From: Arsukibacterium tuosuense
GTDB taxonomy: Bacteria; Pseudomonadota; Gammaproteobacteria; Enterobacterales; Alteromonadaceae
DNA: 64,000 nt
Direction: 5' to 3'
Assembly (NCBI RefSeq): GCF_900215315.1
Contig: NZ_OBEB01000005.1
Coordinates: 124,001 to 188,000 of the forward strand
Each line of letters begins with the position of its first letter. Positions within the stretch are counted from its first letter, which is position 1. The translations under genes were made by a program, and so were the position numbers. Positions 6,502 to 14,223 of this stretch are shown piece after piece. The notes beneath the pieces were generated by a model, which saw only the letters and a list, made by a program, of their open reading frames with translations, was not told the DNA's origin and ran no database searches.

Positions 6502-6530
6502 ATGGTAGTTGGGCGCATTTAACAAGTCAA
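6502..6530 (-). promoter_or_regulatory. candidate sigma70 promoter of ccdAB
   Basis: On the minus strand TTGACT (complement of 6525-6530) and TACCAT (complement of 6502-6507) are separated by 17 bases, matching five and four consensus positions. The start region lies over the ATGCG/CGCAT inverted repeat (6480-6500), a fitting place for autorepression by the CcdA-CcdB complex. Confidence 0.5.
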
Positions 6531-6542
6531 GTAACCGGACGG

Positions 6543-6944
6543 CTAAGCACCCTGATTAATTTTGGCTATGCCCAGCAGCTTTAGCAAAGTATTGCGGACT
6601 GCCCTCATCGGCGGATATAACAACCTGGCCCGCGCGGGCGATTTAAATAACCAGTAGTTAAGACGATTAAACAGCCCGCTGCGGCTGCTGATTATTGCCA
6701 GCATCTGCATAGCCGCCGCACCGTGATACCAGCTGTCGCCCAGTTTTAATACAATGCCCTGGTCTATATCTAACTCACGTTGTTGCAGTTCCCGCCGGAT
6801 ATCCGGCCGGTCTCTGGCGTTCAGTAATTGTAATTTCCCCAGGCTCTGGCGAATACGTACCGCCTGGCTAAAGTTACGGCACAGCGGGCAGTCACCATCG
6901 TAAATCAGCATAATGTCATCATTGCTGGCTGGCTCACTGTTCAT
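6543..6944 (-). CDS. DCC-family thiol-disulfide oxidoreductase (DUF393)
   Basis: The 133-residue protein has the family's N-terminal motif IYDGDCPLC (about residues 14-22), the CxxC-like pair that names the DCC family. The helical block ARDRPDIRRELQQREL and the WYHGAAAMQML segment, typical of DUF393, follow. The C-terminus is basic and hydrophobic (LYPPMRAVRNTLLKLLGI). Members are thought to be thioredoxin-fold oxidoreductases, but substrates are unknown. Its start overlaps the pnuC stop by ATGA, so both are translated from one transcript. The link to NAD precursor uptake is only by position. Confidence 0.85.
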   Translation of the reverse strand: MNSEPASNDDIMLIYDGDCPLCRNFSQAVRIRQSLGKLQLLNARDRPDIRRELQQRELDIDQGIVLKLGDSWYHGAAAMQMLAIISSRSGLFNRLNYWLFKSPARARLLYPPMRAVRNTLLKLLGIAKINQGA

Positions 6945-7549
6945 CGGCTGATAACCAACTCATCGGCCTGGCTGCTAAGCTTGCGCCACAGATATAAGCC
7001 ATACCAGGCATTAAACCAGAAGCCGCAATAGACAATAGCAGTGACATATAACTCGCGGGAAATATACAGCGGGATGGCGATGGTATTGACCAGCAACCAG
7101 AACCACCAGGTTTCCAGTTTGCGGTTCATCAGTAAAAACTGGGCAATCAGGCTGAACATTAGAATTGATGAGTCGACATAAGGCGCATAGGCGTTAGTCA
7201 GGTTGTGCAGCAAAAAGCCATGGGCCGCTGTTACCAGCAGGGCAACACCGGTATAAAGCAACAAGCGGCTAATGCGGCTGCTACTTACCTGCTTAATGCC
7301 ACTTTGCCGGCCCCACTGATACCAGCCAATAAAATTGGTGGCAATAAAAAACAGCATTAGCATACTTTCAGCGTACAACTGCACCTGAAAAAACAGCACT
7401 GCAAATAAACTGCAGCCAATAATACCCAGCCACCAGGTGTGAATACTGTTGCGGGCCGCCAGAAACACCGCCAGCAAGTAAAAGCCATTAGCGGCGTATT
7501 CCAGCGCAGTTAATGTTAACAGCGGCGCGACTAACTCCGTTATTGCCAT
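6941..7549 (-). CDS. pnuC: PnuC-family nicotinamide riboside transporter
   Basis: The 202-residue integral membrane protein shows about seven hydrophobic helices and the PnuC pattern: LEYAANGFYLLAVFLAARNS followed by WWLGIIGCSLFAVLFFQ, the block FFIATNFIGWYQW, and near the end YCGFWFNAWYGLYLWRK. The WxxG and NxxGWxxW motifs line the substrate pore in characterised PnuC proteins. It imports nicotinamide riboside by facilitated diffusion for NAD synthesis. Some homologues carry thiamine instead, and the sequence alone does not exclude that. I saw no riboswitch in the 94 bases between it and gabD. The DCC oxidoreductase gene overlaps its end. Confidence 0.85.
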   Translation of the reverse strand: MAITELVAPLLTLTALEYAANGFYLLAVFLAARNSIHTWWLGIIGCSLFAVLFFQVQLYAESMLMLFFIATNFIGWYQWGRQSGIKQVSSSRISRLLLYTGVALLVTAAHGFLLHNLTNAYAPYVDSSILMFSLIAQFLLMNRKLETWWFWLLVNTIAIPLYISRELYVTAIVYCGFWFNAWYGLYLWRKLSSQADELVISR

Positions 7550-7643
7550 TTTATTTCCAGCTTTATCCCCCTGCTTTATTAGCGCCGTACCCCAAACTAA
7601 TACCGCAGCCTGATAAATATTGAAGCCTGAGTTGGCTTATCGA

Positions 7644-9101
7644 TTACTTATCTAAGCCACCCAGACATAAGTATTTAAGATCCAGATAATCGGCCAGGCC
7701 ATATTTTGAGCCTTCCCGGCCATAACCAGACTGCTTAACCCCGCCAAACGGGGCGGTCGGGTTAGAAACCATGCCCTCATTTACGCCTACCATACCGTAC
7801 TGCAAAGCCTCGGCAACCCGCCAGATCCGGCCGATATCCCGGCTGTAAAAATAGGCTGCCAGGCCGGACTCGGTCGCGTTGGCCAGCGCAATGGCCTCGG
7901 CCTCATCATCGAAGCTTTGCACCGCAGCTACCGGGCCAAATATTTCATCCTGAGCCACCGCCATATCATTGTTGACGCCGGTTAGCAGCGTAGGTAAGTA
8001 AAACAGGCTGTCAGTCGCCTGGCGTTTGCCGCCACACTGTAACGTCGCGCCCTGAGCAACTGCTGCATTAAGCAGTTTATCAACTTTGTCACAAGCGTCG
8101 CTACTTATCAGCGGACCAATATCAACGTTATCATCAGTACCGTTACCAAGCTGCAGCTTACCGATAGCCTGCTGCAGTTTTTCGGTAAAAGGTTCTACGA
8201 TACTTTGCTGCACCAAAATCCGGTTAGTACAAACACAGGTTTGGCCGGCGTTGCGAAATTTTGAGGCCATCAGGCCCTCAACTGCCGCATCCAGATCAGC
8301 ATCTTCAAACACAATAAAAGGGGCATTGCCGCCCAGTTCCAGCGACACTCTTTTTACCGTGCCGGCACACTGTTTCGCCAGCTGTTTACCAATACTGGTT
8401 GAACCGGTAAAGCTGAACTTGGCCACCCGCTTATCCCGGGTCAGCACATCACCAATAGCTTTAGCATCGGTACTGGTAATCACATTAAAAACCCCGGCCG
8501 GAATGCCGGCGCGTTCGGCCAGTTCAGCCATTGCCAGCGCCGATAACGGCGTTAGCTGGGCCGGTTTAACCACAAAAGTACAACCTGCTGCCAGGGCCGC
8601 TGCCGCCTTACGGGCTATCATCGCATTGGGGAAATTCCACGGTGTTATCGCTGCCACGACCCCGACGGGTTGTTTTAGCACAATAATCCGCTGATCGCTT
8701 GTCTTCGCTGGAATAGTATCGCCATATACCCGCTTTGCTTCCTCAGCAAACCATTCCAGGTAAGACGCGCCATAGCCAATTTCCCCTTTGGCTTCAGCTA
8801 AAGGCTTGCCCTGCTCCAGGGTAAGCAGCAGGCCTAAATCATCCTGGTGTTCCAGCAGCAATTGCTGCCAGCGCATTAACAGTTTCGAGCGCTCTGCCGC
8901 AGGCCGGGTCGCCCAGTCAGCAAAAGCGGCATGCGCGGCAGCTACCGCCTTTTCTGCATCGGCCGCGCTGGCATCGGCTACCTTAGCAACAAGCTTGCCA
9001 TTGGCCGGATTGGTTACCTCAAAATAATTGTCCGCTTTGTGCCATTGGCCCTGCCAGTATGATGAGTCTTTTAATAACCCCTGATCGGTTAGTTTGGTCA
9101 T
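7644..9101 (-). CDS. gabD: succinate-semialdehyde dehydrogenase, NADP-type
   Basis: At 485 residues it has the standard length of GabD. The aldehyde dehydrogenase signatures are all present: the NAD(P)-binding [29 protein letters not shown], the catalytic glutamate in [13 protein letters not shown], and the catalytic cysteine in [12 protein letters not shown]. The C-terminal [12 protein letters not shown] and [18 protein letters not shown] are also there. It oxidises succinate semialdehyde to succinate, completing GABA breakdown. The ATG at 9101 follows AAGGAGGTG, a near-perfect ribosome binding site. No gabT is next to it; the neighbours are nhaD and pnuC, so it seems to be a single-gene unit. 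A related semialdehyde substrate such as glutarate semialdehyde is possible. Confidence 0.88.
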   Translation of the reverse strand: MTKLTDQGLLKDSSYWQGQWHKADNYFEVTNPANGKLVAKVADASAADAEKAVAAAHAAFADWATRPAAERSKLLMRWQQLLLEHQDDLGLLLTLEQGKPLAEAKGEIGYGASYLEWFAEEAKRVYGDTIPAKTSDQRIIVLKQPVGVVAAITPWNFPNAMIARKAAAALAAGCTFVVKPAQLTPLSALAMAELAERAGIPAGVFNVITSTDAKAIGDVLTRDKRVAKFSFTGSTSIGKQLAKQCAGTVKRVSLELGGNAPFIVFEDADLDAAVEGLMASKFRNAGQTCVCTNRILVQQSIVEPFTEKLQQAIGKLQLGNGTDDNVDIGPLISSDACDKVDKLLNAAVAQGATLQCGGKRQATDSLFYLPTLLTGVNNDMAVAQDEIFGPVAAVQSFDDEAEAIALANATESGLAAYFYSRDIGRIWRVAEALQYGMVGVNEGMVSNPTAPFGGVKQSGYGREGSKYGLADYLDLKYLCLGGLDK

Positions 9102-9170
9102 AACACCTCCTTAATCGAATCGCCGCCAGCTAAAGTAATGACTAACCGGCGTGAAATGGTATGCCGCTAA

Positions 9171-9207
9171 GCTTAGCAGCTGTGAAATGATTCGCAGCTG
9201 CATAAGC
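9171..9207. repeat. imperfect inverted repeat between nhaD and gabD
   Basis: GCTTAGCAGCTG (9171-9182) pairs with CAGCTGCATAAGC (9195-9207) with one bulged base around a 12-base loop. It has no T-run, so it is not a clean intrinsic terminator in either direction. It could be an operator for gabD, an mRNA-stabilising hairpin at the nhaD 3' end, or chance. Confidence 0.45.
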
Positions 9208-9233
9208 CAGCTCAGAGTCAGGATTGTACCAAT

Positions 9234-9281
9234 TAAGACAACACTCCTTTAAGACAACATTACTTTAAAACAACATTACTA
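9234..9281. repeat. three tandem copies of a 16-bp unit at the nhaD stop
   Basis: Units begin at 9234, 9250 and 9266 and follow the pattern TAA[GA]ACAACA[CT]T[CA]CT[TA]. The third unit ends in the nhaD stop codon (complement of 9279-9281), so the array starts inside the coding end and continues into the 3' untranslated region. Copies 2 and 3 differ at two positions. Confidence 0.8.
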
Positions 9282-10724
9282 GAGTACCGGGCTTACATCA
9301 CTAAAACTCGCTGCATTCAACCATAGGTGCATTGCCACGCTGGCAAAGTAGCCCAACAGAATGACCGGTGCCCATTTCAAGTGACCGACGAAGGTGTAAT
9401 AGCCCCGGGCCTGTCCCATTAGTGCCACCCCAGCAGCTGATCCTATCGACAACAAACTGCCTCCCACTCCGGCAGTTAAGGTAATAAGTAACCATTGTCC
9501 GTGCGACATATCGGGATGCATGGTTAAGACCGCAAACATTACCGGAATATTGTCCACAACTGATGACATAAGACCTAATACTACGTTGGCAACGGTTGGG
9601 TCGCCATTGGCATATAAAGTGGTTGAGAGTAATTCCAGATAACCGATATAGCCCAAACCACCAACACACATCACCACACCGTAGAAAAACAGCAGAGTAT
9701 CCCATTCCGCCCGGGCAATACGGTTAAATACATCAAATGGCACAACTTGCCCCAACGAGCGCACGCGCTCTATATCGCCCTCTCGCTCAGCCATAGCACG
9801 CTTGCGTGCTAATGAGCCAGGTAATGTTTTACGCAGGAAAAAGCCAAAAAATTGTAGCAAACCGAGCCCCGTCATCATACCCAGCACGGGTGGCAAATCC
9901 AGCCACGAGTGGTATAGCACGGCAAGAGCAATCGTCGCTAAAAACAAAGTTAAAATCCGCAGTGCACCGCGCTTAAGTTCAACATCTTCCTGTAGCGCGG
10001 CGGGGTAACGTCGCTCTACAAAAAAGCTCATTATTATTGCCGGCACCAGGTAGTTAACTACCGCTGGCAAAAACAGAGTAAAAAACTCATTGAAATTAAT
10101 GATCCCTGCTTGCCATACCATCAAAGTAGTAATGTCACCAAATGGAATAAAAGCACCACCTGCATTGGCGGCAATAACAATATTGACACAGGTTAGATTT
10201 ATAAAACGCTTGTCGCCTTCTGCAACTTTCATCACCACAGCACACATCAGCATGGCTGTCGTCATATTGTTGGCAAAGGATGAAATGAAAAACGCCAGTA
10301 CACCACTTATCCAGAATAAGCTACGGTAGCTAAATCCTTTGCGAATCATCCAGGCCCGCAACGCATCAAATAATCGCCGCTCTTCCAGCGCGTTAATGTA
10401 AGTCATCGCTACCAGCAGAAAAAGCATTAACTCGGCAAACTCGAGCAACGTATGCCTGAACGCATCTGCTGTTACGCCTGGAATACCATCCTGCATATAA
10501 CGCCAGGCGACCAACGCCCAGATAAGACCCGCTGCAACCAAAACCGGTTTGGACTTTCGCAGATGAATTTTCTCCTCTGCCATTACCAGTAAATAGGCAA
10601 AACAAAAAAGCACCAACGAGATTATGCCAACCGGAGACATCGTCAAGTTCAGAATGCCCGAAGCGGCATGCGCCGCCGGAGAAAACACTACACATACCAT
10701 TAGCCACAGCAGCCACTGTCTCAC
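9279..10724 (-). CDS. nhaD: NhaD-type Na+/H+ antiporter
   Basis: The 481-residue membrane protein begins with a cleavable-looking signal segment (MRQWLLWLMVCVVFSPAAHA) and then about 12 hydrophobic helices. Family motifs are SSFANNMTTAMLMCAV, IAANAGGAFIPFGDITTLM and, late in the protein, SSVVDNIPVMFAVL, with the charged residues thought to carry Na+ and H+. NhaD exchanges cytoplasmic Na+ (or Li+) for protons and is typical of marine and haloalkaliphilic bacteria. The start is GTG at 10724 with GAGGA six bases upstream. A TATAAT-like box lies at 10776-10781 on this strand without a good -35. Its stop lies in a 16-bp tandem repeat. Confidence 0.88.
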   Translation of the reverse strand: MRQWLLWLMVCVVFSPAAHAASGILNLTMSPVGIISLVLFCFAYLLVMAEEKIHLRKSKPVLVAAGLIWALVAWRYMQDGIPGVTADAFRHTLLEFAELMLFLLVAMTYINALEERRLFDALRAWMIRKGFSYRSLFWISGVLAFFISSFANNMTTAMLMCAVVMKVAEGDKRFINLTCVNIVIAANAGGAFIPFGDITTLMVWQAGIINFNEFFTLFLPAVVNYLVPAIIMSFFVERRYPAALQEDVELKRGALRILTLFLATIALAVLYHSWLDLPPVLGMMTGLGLLQFFGFFLRKTLPGSLARKRAMAEREGDIERVRSLGQVVPFDVFNRIARAEWDTLLFFYGVVMCVGGLGYIGYLELLSTTLYANGDPTVANVVLGLMSSVVDNIPVMFAVLTMHPDMSHGQWLLITLTAGVGGSLLSIGSAAGVALMGQARGYYTFVGHLKWAPVILLGYFASVAMHLWLNAASFSDVSPVL

Positions 10725-10837
10725 ACTGTTATCCTCAGTTTCTTAATGAAATTAGTCCGGCAGGCACCGCACGTTATTATAAATTTGTTCTGGTTTTGCG
10801 CTATTAGCGCATGGTCTATACCGCGGTTTGCAGTTAA

Positions 10838-10861
10838 CAAAAACCCGGCAAAAAGCCGGGT
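10838..10861 (-). terminator. intrinsic terminator after the universal stress protein gene
   Basis: On the minus strand the stem ACCCGGC/GCCGGGT (10843-10849 with 10855-10861) and an A/T loop are followed by TTTTTG. It lies directly after the stress protein stop at 10867 and upstream of nhaD, separating the two units. Confidence 0.85.
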
Positions 10862-10866
10862 CGGGT

Positions 10867-11721
10867 TTAACGCAGTATCAGCAAGGAGCATTTCGCCTTG
10901 CTAATCATGGCAGTAGTAGTACTACCAACAATAAACTGCCGGATCCGGGAATGGCCATAAGCCCCCATCACCATCAGGTCAATATGGTGCTCCTGCTGGT
11001 ACTGATTCAGAACCTCGTCAGGCTCACCGCCAACAATAGCCACTTTGGTCTCAAACCCGGCATTGCGTAAAATTTGCGCCGCGGTTTCCATTTGCTGCTG
11101 AGCCGCCTCAATATTGGCGCCCGCCATCACCAGATGTACTGGCAATCCTCTGCCCAGCGGGCTGGCTGCCAGCATCTCCAGGCCTTTAAGTGCGGTTGCA
11201 CTGCCATCATAGGCCAGCATAATACGTTGTGGCTCTTTATAGCTCTGCTGGGTTAATAAAATGGGCTTATGCAGACTGCGGATCACCTGCTCTACATGCA
11301 ACCCCATATGGCCATGCGCATCAGCACTGCTAAAACCGCGCTTGCCCAGCACCAGTAAGCGGGTCTCTTCTTCCAGCTCAACCAGAGTTTCTACCAGGGT
11401 GCCGTGGCGCAAGCGCTCGTCCACACCATCAATACCAGCTTGTTCCGCCCGGCTTTTCGCCGCATCCAGCATCAACCGGCCACGCTCCATCGCCAGCTTA
11501 CCGTGTTTCTCGTCCAGCTCGGCTAACTGCTGTAACAATACTTCCTGCGAGCCCAGGCCAATACTGCCGCTTAAATCCGGCGTATGAGTATGCTGGGCTT
11601 TGTCCAGTACGTGAATAACCGCCATTGGCACAGTTAAACGTTTTGCTGCCCAGACGGCATAATCACATACAGCTTCGGCATAGGGTGAGGCGTCAATACA
11701 CGCCATTACTTTTTTTGTCAT
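10867..11721 (-). CDS. tandem-domain universal stress protein (UspE-like)
   Basis: The 284-residue protein holds two UspA domains. The first starts KKVMACIDASPYAEAVCDYA and ends near LVLGKRGFSSADAHGHMGLHVEQVIRSLHKPILL. The second starts RIMLAYDGSATALKGLEML and ends MVMGAYGHSRIRQFIVGSTT. The G-2x-G-9x-G(S/T) ATP-binding pattern is clear in the second domain (GAYGHSRIRQFIVGST) and altered in the first. Such proteins act in the cytoplasm in stress survival; the biochemical role is poorly defined. The ATG at 11721 follows AGGAG. It lies 62 bases after the SulP transporter gene on the same strand; SulP and Usp genes are often paired, so co-transcription is likely. Confidence 0.88.
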   Translation of the reverse strand: MTKKVMACIDASPYAEAVCDYAVWAAKRLTVPMAVIHVLDKAQHTHTPDLSGSIGLGSQEVLLQQLAELDEKHGKLAMERGRLMLDAAKSRAEQAGIDGVDERLRHGTLVETLVELEEETRLLVLGKRGFSSADAHGHMGLHVEQVIRSLHKPILLTQQSYKEPQRIMLAYDGSATALKGLEMLAASPLGRGLPVHLVMAGANIEAAQQQMETAAQILRNAGFETKVAIVGGEPDEVLNQYQQEHHIDLMVMGAYGHSRIRQFIVGSTTTAMISKAKCSLLILR

Positions 11722-11783
11722 CGTTATGCTCCTGTTGCCTGATTTAATTTAACCCGGATCCACGCCACTTAGCTTATTCAGGA

Positions 11784-13268
11784 TCAATGCCCCATCAACT
11801 TTTCTACGGCATCAGGCTGATTATGTACAGCAAACTTATCGACCAGGGTGGCACTGGCTTCATTTAAACCAATCAGCTCTACTTTAGTCCCTTCGCGGCG
11901 GAATTTCAGCACCACTTTATCCAGCGAGCTGACAGCGGTTATATCCCAGAAATGAGCCCGGCTTAAATCGATGGTCACGTTCTCGACCGCTTCTTTAAAA
12001 TCAAAGGCGCCGATAAATTGTTCGGCAGAGGTAAAAAATACCTGCCCCACCACTTGATAATCACGCTGATGGCCATCGGCAACAAGCTTAGAGCCGATAT
12101 ACAAAATCTGACCGACTTTATTAGCAAAAAACAGTGCACTTAATAACACCCCAACCAACACACCGTAGGCCAGATTATGGGTCGCGACCACCACGATAAC
12201 CGTCATTATCATAACAACTGACGAGCTTTTCGGGTTTTTGCGTAAGTCTTTTACCGACGACCAGCTAAAGGTACCAATGGACACCATAATCATAATGGCG
12301 ACCAGCGCTGCCATCGGGATCAGCCCTACCCATTTATCTAAAAACACCACCATAATCAGCAGCAAAATGCCGGCTAACAAGGTAGATAAGCGGGTGCGGC
12401 CACCGGATTTGACATTAATAATTGACTGACCAATCATCGCACAACCTGCCATACCACCAATTAAGCCCGAGCCTAAGTTGGCTACACCCTGACCAACACA
12501 TTCACGGTTTTTATTGCTGCTGGTATCGGTTAAATCATCGACAATAGTTGCCGTCATTAACGATTCAAGAATACCCACTACCGCCAGCGCCAGAGAGTAC
12601 GGGAAAATAATTTGCAGCGTTGCAAAATTCAGCGGCACGTCCGGCCACAGGAAAATGGGCAAACTATCCGGCAATTCACCCATGTCGGCCACGGTGCGAA
12701 TGTCCAGCCCGAAATACAGCGCCAGACCGGTCAGCACGATGATACACACTAACGGTGATGGCACGGCTTTGGTGACATAAGGAAACAGGTAAATAATAGC
12801 CAGGCCCAGGACTGTCATGCCGTATACGGTGACCGTACCGTAAGTACCGCTAAGCTCAGGCAACTGCGCCATAAAAATCAGGATGGCCAGTGCATTAACA
12901 AAGCCGGTGACTACTGAGCGCGACACAAAGCGCATTAAGTCACCGAGTTTAAAAATACCAAAAACAATCTGGATCAGGCCGCATAACAAGGTCGCTGCCA
13001 GCAGATATTCTAAGCCGTGGTTTTTAACCAGGGTAATCATTAGCAGCGCCATGGCACCGGTAGCGGCAGAGATCATCGCCGGGCGGGCACCGACAAAAGC
13101 AATAATGAAACAAATAGCAAAAGAGGCATACAAGCCAACTTTAGGGTCAACCCCGGCAATAATAGAGAAAGCAATAGCTTCAGGAATAAGGGCTAGCGCT
13201 ACCACGATAGCGGACAGAACATCTCCTCTGATATTGGAGAACCAGTTCTGTTTCAGAGTATTAATCAT
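11784..13268 (-). CDS. SulP-family anion transporter with STAS domain
   Basis: The 494-residue protein has the SulP start ([27 protein letters not shown], read here in two parts: [16 protein letters not shown] and [19 protein letters not shown]). It then shows about 10-12 membrane helices, the block [25 protein letters not shown], and a C-terminal STAS domain from about residue 400 ([26 protein letters not shown]). SulP members carry sulfate, bicarbonate or dicarboxylates; BicA-like Na+/bicarbonate symport is as likely as sulfate uptake. The protein is short of the 550+ residues usual for plant/animal homologues but normal for bacteria. The start ATG has only a weak ribosome binding site (GGACA). 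A stress protein gene follows. Confidence 0.85.
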   Translation of the reverse strand: MINTLKQNWFSNIRGDVLSAIVVALALIPEAIAFSIIAGVDPKVGLYASFAICFIIAFVGARPAMISAATGAMALLMITLVKNHGLEYLLAATLLCGLIQIVFGIFKLGDLMRFVSRSVVTGFVNALAILIFMAQLPELSGTYGTVTVYGMTVLGLAIIYLFPYVTKAVPSPLVCIIVLTGLALYFGLDIRTVADMGELPDSLPIFLWPDVPLNFATLQIIFPYSLALAVVGILESLMTATIVDDLTDTSSNKNRECVGQGVANLGSGLIGGMAGCAMIGQSIINVKSGGRTRLSTLLAGILLLIMVVFLDKWVGLIPMAALVAIMIMVSIGTFSWSSVKDLRKNPKSSSVVMIMTVIVVVATHNLAYGVLVGVLLSALFFANKVGQILYIGSKLVADGHQRDYQVVGQVFFTSAEQFIGAFDFKEAVENVTIDLSRAHFWDITAVSSLDKVVLKFRREGTKVELIGLNEASATLVDKFAVHNQPDAVEKLMGH

Positions 13269-13596
13269 TTATATGTCCAACAAGTTATTTTCCGACATTT
13301 AGCACAGACACGTAGCATAAACTGCGTTTAAAGTGCCTTAACCAGGCTGCATTGTTCGTTTTGAGCCTTGAACTTTATTTGCAATTTATCAGGGGTTCTG
13401 CGAGTTACACCGGCCCATCCTCGTTGGTTAACACTTGCTGGTTAACATTCGTACACTGTAAAAAAAATAAGCGCGTATTATAGGGGTTTAAAGGCGGCAA
13501 AACCAGTAAAAACAGCGTTAAACTGGCTTGCAGCCTAATAAAACATCAAAATTAGCATTCTTTTGCCTGATAGCAATTTTTTGTGGTGATGGACAA
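13269..13596. other. 328-bp gene-free stretch between sulP-like gene and ybeL
   Basis: I find no gene here. On the minus strand a TATAAT (complement of 13477-13482) with a weak -35 could start the transporter mRNA, leaving a leader of about 200 bases. That leader shows no riboswitch that I recognise. A short TTGC/GCAA hairpin with an adjacent T-run (about 13558-13582) lies after the ybeL stop and may be a weak terminator. The stretch includes AT-rich segments around 13457-13480. Confidence 0.4.
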
Positions 13597-14091
13597 TTAA
13601 ACCGGCAACCCCTCCCGGTAAAACTGCACGCCGTCGCAATTACTGCAGGGCAGTAACTCAGCCGGATGGGTGTAATCAATATGCTGATAACAATTGCTGC
13701 AGCGATAGCGACCCATACCGACCATTTCGCCCTGATAATAAACTCCCTGATGTTTAAAATCCTGAGTCAGCTCCTGCCACTCCAGCTGGGTTTTATCGGT
13801 AATGTTACTAAGCTCCTGCCACAACGCTTCAGGCCACAGCGACGGCGCAGCCTGCTCGGACGGCGGAATATCCTGTTCAGTCTCCTGCTGCTCCTGCTCG
13901 TGCCACTGGCGTTTTAAGGTTTCAACAAATAAGCGTGTCTCATAGGCGCTCAGCTCTTTCCCCGCTTTAAGATAGGCTTTCAGCGTATCTGCAAACTTAA
14001 CTAGCTGGTTATCGTAGTTATCCGGGTTTTGCTGCAAATTACGGTTGAATTCGGCCAACCAACGTTGATACTTTTTATAAAAATCGCTCAT
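13597..14091 (-). CDS. ybeL: YbeL-family zinc-ribbon protein (DUF1451)
   Basis: The 164-residue protein has an N-terminal helical domain (YQRWLAEFNRNLQQNPDN) and a Gln/Glu-rich hinge. Its C-terminal zinc ribbon has cysteine pairs CSNC (in RYRCSNCYQHIDYTHP) and CSNC (in LLPCSNCDGVQFYREG). This is the DUF1451/YbeL layout and length. Its function is unknown. It stands divergently upstream of leuS, as in E. coli, which supports the assignment. The ATG at 14091 follows AAGGAGA, a strong ribosome binding site. Confidence 0.88.
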   Translation of the reverse strand: MSDFYKKYQRWLAEFNRNLQQNPDNYDNQLVKFADTLKAYLKAGKELSAYETRLFVETLKRQWHEQEQQETEQDIPPSEQAAPSLWPEALWQELSNITDKTQLEWQELTQDFKHQGVYYQGEMVGMGRYRCSNCYQHIDYTHPAELLPCSNCDGVQFYREGLPV

Positions 14092-14140
14092 ATCGTCTCC
14101 TTGTTAGGTTTTCCAGTATAGACAATGCGCTTGCTTATTG

Positions 14141-14171
14141 TTGTCAAAACCGCGCTGCGGTATGCTATAGC
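14141..14171 (+). promoter_or_regulatory. candidate leuS promoter
   Basis: An extended -10 (TGC TATAGC, hexamer 14166-14171) lies 53 bases before the leuS ATG. TTGTCA at 14141-14146 is a possible -35, but the 19-base spacing is long. The GC-rich stem CCGCGC/TGCGG between the boxes may matter. Confidence 0.4.
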
Positions 14172-14223
14172 CACTTTTTCCGGCCATGCCGGCCCTGCCA
14201 GAACTTTATCGTGGATGATGTAA

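Noticed and set aside
7550-7643. Riboswitch upstream of pnuC
   Set aside because: Too short and with no recognisable conserved thiamine, NAD or PreQ1 motif.
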